Positions 1 through 8,059 of a DNA stretch of 64,000 nucleotides are shown here, piece after piece. Position 1 is the first letter of the stretch. Every line of letters begins with the position of its first letter. The position numbers were made by a program, and so were the translations under genes. Source of the stretch: Alkalihalobacterium chitinilyticum (GTDB lineage: Bacteria > Bacillota > Bacilli > Bacillales > Bacillaceae_F); contig NZ_JAOTPO010000014.1 in assembly GCF_029028005.1 (NCBI RefSeq), forward strand, positions 58,447 to 122,446. Reading direction: 5' to 3'. The notes under the pieces are model-generated. The model did not search any database, was not told the DNA's origin, and saw nothing but the letters and a program-made list of their open reading frames with translations.

Positions 1-1221
1 TATGAAGCACTAGAAGTACAGCATGAAACAGTGAATAACACCATTCGCAGTGTTTCAGATATTAGCAGTGCCACAACTCCCTCTTTCGGTTTCGTTAGGA
101 ATGATAATGATACGGGGGTTAATGTAGGTGAGAATTTACTAGACGATTTAAATTCTTTCACAAGCATAGGTCGAAGTAGCACTTCGCAAATAGAGAGCCT
201 ATTACAAGAAATCAAAACAACGTTAAATCATGCGGGTGCTGTAAGTGGTAGTGCTAGATTTACGGATTACAAAGGTACATCAGCAACTTCAGGATTGGCA
301 ATGCTTAAAGAGTATAATAAAAAAATAGAGCAATATTCTATTAAAAATATGTCTATATCTGAGATTGAGCAATTAAAGGACGCTGCATTAAAAGATATGG
401 ATGAGACAACTCAAAAGATTTTAAATAGTGCTTTTACTGATCTGAAAAATGGAGAAATTGATCGGGAGACTTACTATAGTATCTTCACAACGATGAAAAA
501 GTCTACTAAAAATTTAAGTGAAGGAGAACTAAAGGAAGAAGTACCAGAAGCCGTTATTCAATATATTTTTAATAATAGTGGCAAGATCGGTATTGATTTA
601 GCAGTGAATACTACCGCAGGAGCAGTAAAATATATTGGGTATCAAACGAAAGAGATAGGAAAATCAGTAGGAGGAATCGCAACGCAAATAAAGAGTATAG
701 GGGATTTATTTAGTAAGCTTTCAAGTAATGTAGGTAATGCTGTAACAACTGTTGGGAACTTTACAACGAAAACATCTAACGTTATCACGGAAACAGGTAA
801 ATTCGTGAAAAATGCAGGCAGATCTTTAGGTGGAGGATTTATAGCTGTTAGTGCTGGTTTCGGATTTTATGAAGACGTGACTGAAAAAGGTAAGACAGTT
901 GGAGAGGCTATAGCGCATAATGGAGCAAGTGTCGCGTTTGGAATTGGGGGGAGTGCGTTAGGTTCAGTTGCTGTAGTACTAGTGCTAGGTTCTAATCCAG
1001 TTGGCTGGGCAACGGTAGCTGGTGTAGCTGCAGGTGCAGTTGCAACATGGGGTTTTAATTATGTGTATGATAACAATATTTTGGGGCTTCAAGGTGGATT
1101 AGATGCTGTAGGTAGGAAGTTGGACGATATCGGTGAATCGATAGGAACTTTTACAAAGGGTGCTGGAGAGGCTATTAGTAGTGGATTAAATGCAATTAAT
1201 CCGATGAATTGGGGATGGTAA
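1..1221 (+). CDS. T7SS (LXG/TspA-type) toxin, C-terminal part, 5'-truncated by window edge
   Basis: The reading frame is open from base 1, so this is the 3' end of a longer gene; a GTG at 31 is only an internal codon. About the first 310 visible residues are helical and polar. The last ~100 residues form a Gly/Ala/Val-rich hydrophobic tip (two membrane-length stretches with small-residue spacing, a glycine zipper), ending in the motif INPMNWGW. This is the layout of pore-forming T7SSb toxins such as TspA and TelE; the secretion (LXG) domain would lie left of the window. Supporting this, the next gene is a DUF443-like membrane protein, the family that gives immunity to TspA in Staphylococcus aureus. 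Bases 1-930 are almost identical to 1958-2887 in the next cassette, and identity stops abruptly inside the tip. That it depolarises membranes of competitors is inference. Confidence 0.75.
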   Translation, partial: YEALEVQHETVNNTIRSVSDISSATTPSFGFVRNDNDTGVNVGENLLDDLNSFTSIGRSSTSQIESLLQEIKTTLNHAGAVSGSARFTDYKGTSATSGLAMLKEYNKKIEQYSIKNMSISEIEQLKDAALKDMDETTQKILNSAFTDLKNGEIDRETYYSIFTTMKKSTKNLSEGELKEEVPEAVIQYIFNNSGKIGIDLAVNTTAGAVKYIGYQTKEIGKSVGGIATQIKSIGDLFSKLSSNVGNAVTTVGNFTTKTSNVITETGKFVKNAGRSLGGGFIAVSAGFGFYEDVTEKGKTVGEAIAHNGASVAFGIGGSALGSVAVVLVLGSNPVGWATVAGVAAGAVATWGFNYVYDNNILGLQGGLDAVGRKLDDIGESIGTFTKGAGEAISSGLNAINPMNWGW

Positions 1222-1226
1222 AATAT

Positions 1227-1871
1227 ATGAAGTGTGAAGTGCAAAGAGTAAAAAATAATCCAAGGTTTAGAATTTTAAAGATAGAAGGGAATACCTACAT
1301 TATAGATTTGAGCCAGTCCATATGGAAAATAATATTCCCATTTTTAACATGGGTCATTCCAAATAAAATATATAAAGTGGATGAAGGAGAGATTAGTAAA
1401 TTGCAAGTGTTAGGAAAAGACAAATCGAAAAATACCATACCTATTTTATTAACAGCAGGGATTGGAATATTCTTAGGAAATTTACTTACTGTCTTGACAG
1501 ATTACCTTGAGCTTGGAAGTACTCCTGTGTTTAACGTAGCTCTTTCTGGGATTGTAATCATTTTATTATTTGGTCTTCGTTCATATCTTAGCAATTTAAA
1601 TAAACAAAAGTTTTATAACGTTATTACACTAGATAAAACTTTACAAGAACGTATTTGGATTAACCCAAAGTCACTGAAGCATTTTATGCAATGTTTTTTT
1701 TATTATGTATTTTCCTTAGGAATTAGTTTATTGTTTTTCCTAGTATTTATTCAGGATGGTAATTTGGTCCCTTTAATTGTTGCTACAACGTTTTTGTTAA
1801 CAATGCTCGTAGCTAATGCAATGACAGTATTAGAAGGAAGTACTACAGTGAAATTTAAGAAAGGCAATTAA
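1227..1871 (+). CDS. DUF443-like polytopic membrane immunity protein (copy 1)
   Basis: This 214-residue protein begins 5 nt after the toxin stop. The ATG at 1227 is chosen because GGGGATGG, which encodes the last codons of the toxin, sits at ribosome-binding distance; a TTG at 1209 is possible but has no such site. The N-terminal motif RFRILKIEGNTYIIDL, followed by the FPFLTWVIP stretch and four to five membrane segments (about 45-60, 75-95, 105-125, 155-175, 180-200), matches the DUF443 / Gram-positive tandem five-TM family. TsaI, the immunity protein for the depolarising T7SS toxin TspA, belongs to that family. Its likely role is to protect the producer's own membrane from the adjacent toxin tip. 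Translational coupling to the toxin is suggested by the spacing. Confidence 0.75.
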   Translation: MKCEVQRVKNNPRFRILKIEGNTYIIDLSQSIWKIIFPFLTWVIPNKIYKVDEGEISKLQVLGKDKSKNTIPILLTAGIGIFLGNLLTVLTDYLELGSTPVFNVALSGIVIILLFGLRSYLSNLNKQKFYNVITLDKTLQERIWINPKSLKHFMQCFFYYVFSLGISLLFFLVFIQDGNLVPLIVATTFLLTMLVANAMTVLEGSTTVKFKKGN

Positions 1872-1936
1872 GTTAATAAAAAGAAGTAGATGAAAGTAGT
1901 CAAACAATTATAAAAAGTGACTATGTTAGGGACACC

Positions 1937-3190
1937 ATGGAAGATATTATTGAACGATATGAAGCACTAGAAGTACAGCATGAAACAGTGAATAACACCA
2001 TTCGCAGTGTTTCAGATATTAGCAGTGCCACAACTCCCTCTTTCAGTTTCGTTAGGAATGATAATGATACGGGGGTTAATGCAGCTGAGAATTTACTTGA
2101 CGATTTAAATTCTTTCACAAGCATAGGTCGAAGTAGCACTTCGCAAATAGAGAGCCTATTACAAGAAATCAAAACAACGTTAAATCATGCGGGTGCTGTA
2201 AGTGGTAGTGCTAGATTTACGGATTACAAAGGTACATCAGCAACTTCAGGATTGGCAATGCTTAAAGAGTATAATAAAAAAATAGAGCAATATTCTATTA
2301 AAAATATGTCTATATCTGAGATTGAGCAATTAAAGGACGCTGCATTAAAAGATATGGATGAGACAACTCAAAAGATTTTAAATAGTGCTTTTACTGATCT
2401 GAAAAATGGAGAAATTGATCGGGAGACTTACTATAGTATCTTCACAACGATGAAAAAGTCTACTAAAAATTTAAGTGAAGGAGAACTAAAGGAAGAAGTA
2501 CCAGAAGCCGTTATTCAATATATTTTTAATAATAGTGGCAAGATCGGTATTGATTTAGCAGTGAATACTACCGCAGGAGCAGTAAAATATATTGGGTATC
2601 AAACGAAAGAGATAGGAAAATCAGTAGGAGGAATCGCAACGCAAATAAAGAGTATAGGGGATTTATTTAGTAAGCTTTCAAGTAATGTAGGTAATGCTGT
2701 AACAACTGTTGGGAACTTTACAACGAAAACATCTAACGTTATCACGGAAACAGGTAAATTCGTGAAAAATGCAGGCAGATCTTTAGGTGGAGGATTTATA
2801 GCTGTTAGTGCTGGTTTCGGATTTTATGAAGACGTGACTGAAAAAGGTAAGACAGTTGGAGAGGCTATAGCGCATAATGGAGCAAGTGCGGTAGCAGGTT
2901 TAGCAGGAGGGGCAGCTGGGACAATTTTGGTGACTGGTTTAGCAACTTTTGTCACAGTTAGCAATCCTATTGGTTGGGCAGTAGTAGGTAGTGTTGCAGT
3001 TGGGGCAGTTGCAACATGGAGTTTTAATTATATGTATGATAACAATATTTTAGGGCTTCAAGATGGGTTAGATGTTGCAGGTAGAAAGATAGATGATATT
3101 AATGAATCTATTGGAGCTATAGTAAAGGGTGCTGGAGAGACTATCAGTAGTGGATTAAATGCGATTAATCCGATGAATTGGGGATGGTAA
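1937..3190 (+). CDS. Orphan T7SS toxin-tip cassette (tandem copy lacking the secretion domain)
   Basis: This 417-residue frame repeats the first toxin. Apart from about five substitutions near its 5' end (corresponding to bases 80-145), bases 1958-2887 equal bases 1-930. The last ~98 codons then diverge into a different but related glycine-zipper tip (AVAGLAGGAAG, then VGAVATWSFNYMYDNN), ending in the same INPMNWGW. The frame is open a further 19 codons upstream of the ATG to 1880, with no strong ribosome binding site, and there is no room for an LXG domain. As it stands the product could not be secreted. It looks like a silent alternative-tip cassette of the kind seen in polymorphic toxin loci, able to replace the upstream tip by recombination in the ~0.9 kb identical segment. 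Independent expression as a small toxin remains possible. Confidence 0.75.
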   Translation: MEDIIERYEALEVQHETVNNTIRSVSDISSATTPSFSFVRNDNDTGVNAAENLLDDLNSFTSIGRSSTSQIESLLQEIKTTLNHAGAVSGSARFTDYKGTSATSGLAMLKEYNKKIEQYSIKNMSISEIEQLKDAALKDMDETTQKILNSAFTDLKNGEIDRETYYSIFTTMKKSTKNLSEGELKEEVPEAVIQYIFNNSGKIGIDLAVNTTAGAVKYIGYQTKEIGKSVGGIATQIKSIGDLFSKLSSNVGNAVTTVGNFTTKTSNVITETGKFVKNAGRSLGGGFIAVSAGFGFYEDVTEKGKTVGEAIAHNGASAVAGLAGGAAGTILVTGLATFVTVSNPIGWAVVGSVAVGAVATWSFNYMYDNNILGLQDGLDVAGRKIDDINESIGAIVKGAGETISSGLNAINPMNWGW

Positions 3191-3195
3191 ATTCT

Positions 3196-3837
3196 ATGAA
3201 GTGTGAAGTGCAAAAAGCTACGAACATAAGGTTTAGGATTTTAAAAATTGAAGGAAACACTTATATATTAGATATGAGCGAATCCATTTGGAAAATTGTA
3301 TTTCCATTTTTAACATGGATCCTTCCACATACCATCTATAAAGTCGATGAAGAGGAGATTAATAAGAAGTTAGAATTTCCTAGAGGCTCTCAAAAAAAAA
3401 TGAACATAAGTATTTTATTTATAGCAGGGATCGGAATTTTCGTAGGGAACTTACTAACCGATTTGACAGATTATTTTTATATTCCAAGTACAACTTTGGT
3501 TAATAGTATAATTGCCACATTTGTAATGTTGCTGATCATCTTAGTACGCTCGCTTTTAAGTAATAGGAATAAAAACCAATTTTATAAACTTGTTGCACCA
3601 AATTTATTATCGAAGGATCGTATTTTTATAAGACCAATGTCACTTAAACATTTTATTCAATGCTTGTTTGTATACATTTTTTTTCTAGTATTTTTCATAG
3701 CTACATTTATACTGTTTATTACAGATGGTAATCTGATGTTAATCGTTTCTGCGACTATTTTTGCAATGGCATTATCAGTTACGAATGTTTTATATGTATT
3801 TGTGGGGCATACTACAGTGAAATTCAAGAGAAAATAA
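3196..3837 (+). CDS. DUF443-like polytopic membrane immunity protein (copy 2)
   Basis: This 213-residue paralogue of the gene at 1227 has the same arrangement. It starts 5 nt after the cassette-2 stop, the ATG is preceded by GGGGATGG, the N-terminal RFRILKIEGNTYILDM motif is shared, and the membrane segments fall in equivalent places. It has diverged from copy 1 far more than the shared toxin backbone has, with many substitutions, mostly in the central and C-terminal membrane segments. That is expected if each immunity protein is matched to its own toxin tip. Expression even from a silent toxin cassette would protect against sibling strains carrying tip 2; this is inference. Confidence 0.75.
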   Translation: MKCEVQKATNIRFRILKIEGNTYILDMSESIWKIVFPFLTWILPHTIYKVDEEEINKKLEFPRGSQKKMNISILFIAGIGIFVGNLLTDLTDYFYIPSTTLVNSIIATFVMLLIILVRSLLSNRNKNQFYKLVAPNLLSKDRIFIRPMSLKHFIQCLFVYIFFLVFFIATFILFITDGNLMLIVSATIFAMALSVTNVLYVFVGHTTVKFKRK

Positions 3838-3931
3838 TGTGAATCAATTCAAATTGAAAAAGAAAAAATGAATGCCAGTTGGATCACACTTAAAAAAATC
3901 AAAAATAAAAGAATAAAAAGGAGAGACTAGT

Positions 3932-4234
3932 ATGTTACCAATCGGTTCAATTGTATATCTTAAAGAAGGCACAAGTAAGCTTATGATTTTAAATAGAGGT
4001 CCGATTCTCGAAGCAGATGGAGAGAATAAAATGTTTGATTATTCCGGGTGTTTTTACCCACAGGGGTTAGTTCATGATAAAGTTTTCTACTTTAACCATG
4101 AAAATGTCGATGAAGTTATATTTGAAGGATATCAAGATGAGGAGGAGCAACGTTTCCAGAGGTTGTTTCATGATTGGAAAGAAGAAAATAAAGGTAGTTA
4201 TGTTAAGGGGAAAGTAGATGGACCACTTCTTTAA
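3932..4234 (+). CDS. DUF4176-like T7SS-associated protein
   Basis: A 100-residue soluble protein with an AAAAGGAGAG ribosome binding site. It starts LPIGSIVYLKEGTSKLMILNRG and contains DYSGCFYPQGL, FYFNHENVDEVIFEGY and a charged C-terminus. This is the pattern of the DUF4176 family, small proteins frequently encoded within LXG toxin loci and proposed to act as accessory or chaperone proteins for T7SSb substrates. Its place just after the two toxin/immunity units fits. It has no signal peptide or membrane segment. The family assignment is from motif recognition only. Confidence 0.7.
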   Translation: MLPIGSIVYLKEGTSKLMILNRGPILEADGENKMFDYSGCFYPQGLVHDKVFYFNHENVDEVIFEGYQDEEEQRFQRLFHDWKEENKGSYVKGKVDGPLL

Positions 4235-4312
4235 TACACCGTGTTTTATTTAGTTGGTTAGAATACAAGATTTATAGGGTATGAGTTCTTATCTTAAAAT
4301 TATTGATCAGGT

Positions 4313-4454
4313 GATGGTGCTACAGGTGCATATAGAGGAGCCTTGTCATGTGCATTGCCTGTAGCAGGAACAGTATTGATATCAATTAACTTGCATAGGA
4401 GCAATTGTTGTTGCTGGTTTAGAAATAATTATAAATGGTGAATTAATTGTGTAA
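4313..4454 (+). pseudogene. Decayed glycine-zipper toxin-tip remnant
   Basis: No open gene lies here, but one frame reads DGATGAYRGAL then VAGTVLI, and after a frame change IGAIVVAGLEIIINGELIV followed by a stop at 4452-4454. These two pieces align in order with the better preserved tip at 6641-7017 (DGVTGKGATT, VAGTVLIPIPGVGTAVGAGLGIAVNW). It therefore looks like the dead end of a T7SS toxin gene whose immunity-like neighbour (4504) survives 50 nt downstream. The rest of 4235-4503 shows nothing else I can name. Confidence 0.5.
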
Positions 4455-4503
4455 TTTGGAAATTTATAAAGAACAAGATCGTATGAGGGTGTTGTTTAGT
4501 TAA

Positions 4504-5304
4504 ATGATTTTAAAAAAATTTAATGAGCAGGATTATTTAGTATTAAGAATACCTTTTGAAACAAATAGACAGAGTCCATCATCACTAGGAAGAGTATTTG
4601 TATTATGTATTTTCTGTCAAGCTTTATTACTTTTTCTAGAGTTCTATGTAGCTGGGTATTCCGTATTTCCCCATATAGATCAGATTGTATGGTTGCATCT
4701 CGTTTTGTCTGTTTTATTGACAGTTGTTTCAATTTTCTTTTCTGTTCCCAAAATCTATAATAAATATCAAAAAAGTCAGTATCTAATCAGTATCCTTATT
4801 TCACATAATCTCTTTACTATATCGACCTTTATTTTGCTTTTTGCTTGTCTCGGAACTATGGTTACAAGCAATAATGATGCTATTCAGTTACAAGTCCTAG
4901 CAACCGTTATGCTATGGTTAGGTTTACTAGTATTCCTAGTTACATGTATTCGATTTTATATTTTATTGAAAAAGGGTCATTATCGAAAAGGTTCTGCTAA
5001 CGATCGATTAAGAAGTAAATTTGATACAAAATCTTATTTACCCACTGTTATAATAATTAGCTTAGGCTTTTTTTATATTATGCAATTCCTCTTTAGACAG
5101 GTTGACATAGCTCAAATGGATTTATTATTTATTATTGTGATTTTAATACTCATATTTTATGTAATGTTATTTGTTCTTCCAGAGCAACTAGTTATTCTAT
5201 ATTGTAAATATCGTTTCAAGAGTTTTATTTTTGAGTCAAATGGCAAGTATTTAATTTCCGTACAAGACACACAGGAAGTGGAAAAATCCTCCTTTAACAA
5301 ATGA
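4504..5304 (+). CDS. Six-TM membrane protein, T7SS-locus paralogue 1 (candidate immunity protein)
   Basis: First of four paralogues (4504, 5543, 7041, 8060). The 266 residues begin with a short polar segment containing DYLVLRIPFETNRQSP. About six membrane segments follow (near 30-50, 65-85, 95-115, 130-155, 175-195, 205-230), then the strongly conserved LPEQLVILYCKYRFKSF and a polar C-terminal tail ending in a NGKYLIS-QDTQE pattern. I do not recognise the family. Position suggests immunity: it directly follows a decayed glycine-zipper toxin tip, as the 7041 copy follows a better preserved one. Multi-TM immunity proteins are typical partners of pore-forming LXG toxins. Function is inference. 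Confidence 0.65.
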   Translation: MILKKFNEQDYLVLRIPFETNRQSPSSLGRVFVLCIFCQALLLFLEFYVAGYSVFPHIDQIVWLHLVLSVLLTVVSIFFSVPKIYNKYQKSQYLISILISHNLFTISTFILLFACLGTMVTSNNDAIQLQVLATVMLWLGLLVFLVTCIRFYILLKKGHYRKGSANDRLRSKFDTKSYLPTVIIISLGFFYIMQFLFRQVDIAQMDLLFIIVILILIFYVMLFVLPEQLVILYCKYRFKSFIFESNGKYLISVQDTQEVEKSSFNK

Positions 5305-5542
5305 GAATATAAAAGGCTGGAGCAGTATTTGAAAAAGAGTGCTGAAGTGAAATTTAGAATTATGAAAACCAGAACCACGAGGCCACTATGTTCATCATTA
5401 TGGATTATAAAGTACTTAATTAGCCCCCATTTTTGGTTATGAAATTTAGAAAAGTATAAGATTAAGGATTAAGAATTACTATTACAAGGATTTGATGGGA
5501 TAAAGGCTTTTTAGCTGTTAATATCCATCACAGGTGATCTAG

Positions 5543-6343
5543 ATGTTAAAGAACCTATCAGAAAAAGATTTTGTGGTGCTAAGAGGACCGTTTGAATCCG
5601 GCAGACAGGCCCCAGGTCCCTTAGGAGTAGCAATACTTTTATTTCTTTTTATTCAACCATTATTCCTATTTTTTGAATATGATTTAGGTGTATATTCTGT
5701 TTACCCGTATACAGATGAGATAATCTTTATCCATTTCACTATAACTGGAATTCTGATGGTTTTATCAATAATTTTTTCAATATCAAAAGTATATTTACGC
5801 TTTCAAAAAACGCAGTACTTGTTAAGTATTTTAGTATCTCAGAACGTTGGCCTAGTAGCTTCTTTTATTCTAACGATTATGCTTTTAGGAGAAAGTGTTT
5901 CTGATATGTATCCACTGCCTACACAATTTTTAATTAGTTACACGGTTATTACTTTATCGGTAGGAGTTTTATTATTTTTATTCACGTGCATTCGTTTCTA
6001 CATATTAATTAAGAAAGGACAGTATAGAAAAGGTACATCTAAGGATCAACTTAGGAGTAGGTTTGAAACTAAATCATATCTCCCGATGGTCCTTTTATAT
6101 AGTACAGGTCTGGTATTAGTGCTCCAATACCTGTTTAGAAATACAAGCTTTGTACAGTATGAGTCCATCTTCATAATTGCTATTTTTTTAATGATTTTTT
6201 ACACGATGATATTTGTTCTTCCTGAACAGCTAGTTATGCTCTATTGTAAACATCGTTTTAAAAGCTTCAATTTTGAATCAAATGGTAAGTACTTAATACC
6301 CTTACAAGAAACACAGGAGGATAAAAAGTCCTTCAACAATTGA
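5543..6343 (+). CDS. Six-TM membrane protein, T7SS-locus paralogue 2
   Basis: 266 residues, starting at the ATG after CAGGTGATCTAG. It shares with its paralogues the N-terminal block EKDFVVLRGPFESGRQAPG, six membrane segments, the loop YRKGTSKDQLRSRFETKSYLP before TM5, and the C-terminal block LPEQLVMLYCKHRFKSFNF. The upstream ~30 bp (ATCACAGGTGATCTAGATG) closely resemble those before 6558 and 8060, so the unit was duplicated with its translation signals. No toxin remnant is visible in the 238 bp upstream. Probably an orphan immunity gene guarding against related toxins, as is common in T7SSb loci; unproven. Confidence 0.65.
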   Translation: MLKNLSEKDFVVLRGPFESGRQAPGPLGVAILLFLFIQPLFLFFEYDLGVYSVYPYTDEIIFIHFTITGILMVLSIIFSISKVYLRFQKTQYLLSILVSQNVGLVASFILTIMLLGESVSDMYPLPTQFLISYTVITLSVGVLLFLFTCIRFYILIKKGQYRKGTSKDQLRSRFETKSYLPMVLLYSTGLVLVLQYLFRNTSFVQYESIFIIAIFLMIFYTMIFVLPEQLVMLYCKHRFKSFNFESNGKYLIPLQETQEDKKSFNN

Positions 6344-6358
6344 CAGTAGTAAGGATAG

Positions 6359-6387
6359 AACTCTGCAGATACAAATTTTGCAGAGTT
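6359..6387 (+). terminator. Hairpin after paralogue 2
   Basis: AACTCTGCA and TGCAGAGTT form a 9-bp stem around an 11-nt loop, 15 nt after the stop at 6343. The T tract is short (TTT), so termination may be inefficient. Confidence 0.4.
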
Positions 6388-6557
6388 TAACCGCTATTAG
6401 CGTCTAATGTTTATTGCTAAGATCTTTATTCTCTTGAAATAGCTCGTAATTCTTTATTATATGTATTTTATCTTGAACTATTGGGTTAAGGTTCTTTACT
6501 TGCTACCTATGGGGTAAAGGCACTAGATACATAATAATTGATCAAAGGTGATCTATA

Positions 6558-6680
6558 TTGTTAAATAACCTAACAGAAAAAGATTTTGTAGTACTAAGAG
6601 GACCGTTTGAATCCGGTAGGCAGGCCCCTGTCTCACTTGGAGCGAAAAGTGGGGTAATAGACCATTTACAGATTTATTAA
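6558..6680 (+). pseudogene. 5' fragment of a six-TM immunity-like gene, fused to a toxin remnant
   Basis: A TTG in place of the usual ATG, in the same AGGTGATCTA context as 5543 and 8060, opens a frame whose first 29 residues match the paralogue family (LNNLTEKDFVVLRGPFESGRQAP). Around base 6640 the similarity ends. The following bases belong, in another frame, to a toxin tip, and the fused frame stops at 6680. It is a recombination scar: the body of an immunity-like gene has been replaced by toxin sequence. Confidence 0.7.
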
Positions 6681-7017
6681 AAAAGAGCACATCTACTGCA
6701 TCAAAAATAGCGAAAGGCGCAGGGGGTTTGGTATCGGTTTAAGTGTATATTCAAACTACGATACTGCTAAAGAAGATGGAGTAACAGGGAAAGGTGCTAC
6801 TACAAAGAGAGTAGTCGTAGATACGGCGATTGATTTGGTAGTAGGCGGAGGGATACAAGGTGCAGCAACTGTAGCTGGAACAGTATTGATTCCAATCCCA
6901 GGTGTTGGGACAGCTGTGGGTGCGGGACTTGGAATAGCTGTAAACTGGGCATTAAATAAAAACTGGGGTACTAGTGAGAAGTCAATAATGGATAAAATAA
7001 AAGGAGGGTTTCGTTAA
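6641..7017 (+). pseudogene. Frameshifted glycine-zipper T7SS toxin tip
   Basis: The first part reads PFTDLLKKSTSTASKIAKGAGG in one frame. After a one-base frame change near 6720 it continues GFGIGLSVYSNYDTAKEDG, then DTAIDLVVGGG, VAGTVLIPIPGVGTAVGAGLGIAVNW, and stops at 7017. This is a typical C-terminal end of Bacillus LXG toxins that form membrane pores (compare TelE). The 60-codon frame starting at 6835 is just its intact tail. No secretion domain precedes it, so it is an orphan, broken tip. It ends 23 nt before the six-TM gene at 7041, the spacing of a toxin/immunity pair. Confidence 0.7.
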
Positions 7018-7040
7018 GTAATTAAGGGGTGATGTAATTT

Positions 7041-7862
7041 ATGTTGTTAAAAAACTTTGAAGAAAGAGATTTTGCCGTATTGCGTAGACCATTAGAATCA
7101 GGAAGACAAAGTCCCAGGAATATTGGCGTAATTCTTTTAGTTGCTGGTTTGTTTTGCCAAGCTATATTGTTATTTTTAGGATATGAAATAAGTCAACATT
7201 CGATTTATCCATATGCTAGAGAAATATTTTACATTCACTTAGGTGTTTCTCTGATACTTGCTGTTATCTCAATATTGTATGCGATACCAGCTATTTACAG
7301 TAGATTTCAAAAATCACAGTACTTTGTTTCTATTGTAATATCTCAAAATTTATTTGGTGTATCCCCATATTTATTAGTTCTAATTATGATAGGGGCAGAT
7401 TTGCCAGTTATCGTTACAGATAACATTAAAGAATCGTTACTAGTATTTACCTATGTGACTCTCACTGTTGGAGTAATCGTTTTAATCTTAACATCTATCC
7501 GTTTTTATTTTTTGTTAAAAAGGGGAGCTTATCGCTTAGGATCAAATAAAGATCAAACTCGAAAAAAGTTCGAAAAAAAGTCGTATTTGCCGGCAGTTAT
7601 AATTGGGAGTACCGCACTTGTGCTGATTATGCAATACCTTCTAAGGACTCTTAATTTAGAGAACTTTGATACTGCTTTAATAGTGACTTTGCTATTATTG
7701 ATTTTTTACACGATGGTATTTGTTCTTCCTGAACAGTTAGTTATCCTTTATTGTAAGTTTCGTTTTAATAGCTTTAATTTCGATTCAAATGGTACGTACT
7801 TAATTTCCTTACAAGAAACAGCAACGGAAGATGAAAAGTCTTCCCAAAAGAAGTGGCAATAA
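7041..7862 (+). CDS. Six-TM membrane protein, T7SS-locus paralogue 3, paired with toxin tip
   Basis: 273 residues with RBS GGGGTGATG. Same plan as its paralogues: N-terminal FAVLRRPLESGRQSP, six membrane segments, loop YRLGSNKDQTRKKFEKKSYLP, block LPEQLVILYCKFRFNSFNF, then an acidic, Lys-rich tail (ATEDEKSSQKKWQ). It directly follows the glycine-zipper tip remnant at 6641-7017, which is the best evidence in the window that this family acts as immunity to pore-forming LXG toxins. I know of no named family for it. An alternative is an unrelated membrane accessory protein of the T7SS. Confidence 0.7.
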   Translation: MLLKNFEERDFAVLRRPLESGRQSPRNIGVILLVAGLFCQAILLFLGYEISQHSIYPYAREIFYIHLGVSLILAVISILYAIPAIYSRFQKSQYFVSIVISQNLFGVSPYLLVLIMIGADLPVIVTDNIKESLLVFTYVTLTVGVIVLILTSIRFYFLLKRGAYRLGSNKDQTRKKFEKKSYLPAVIIGSTALVLIMQYLLRTLNLENFDTALIVTLLLLIFYTMVFVLPEQLVILYCKFRFNSFNFDSNGTYLISLQETATEDEKSSQKKWQ

Positions 7863-8059
7863 TAATGTCAAGAATAGAAAGATTGTTCTAAATAACATAA
7901 ATTTTAAAGTTTTATTGGTCTAATGTTTTTCTCAGCCTATGATTTATACTTGTATCGACATAAAATGATTTCTTGTAATATTGATTAGATTTACTTTTGC
8001 TAGGTACCGATGAGATATTGGTTCGCAGGATGTATAATAACTCATCAGAGGTGATCTAG

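Noticed and set aside
31-1221. GTG at 31 as the start of a 396-residue gene
   Set aside because: The frame is open to base 1 and residues 1-30 match the second copy, so the gene begins left of the window.
6835-7017. A free-standing 60-residue glycine-rich peptide (bacteriocin-like)
   Set aside because: The same frame continues upstream as toxin-tip sequence and no ribosome binding site precedes 6835; it is the tail of a broken toxin gene.
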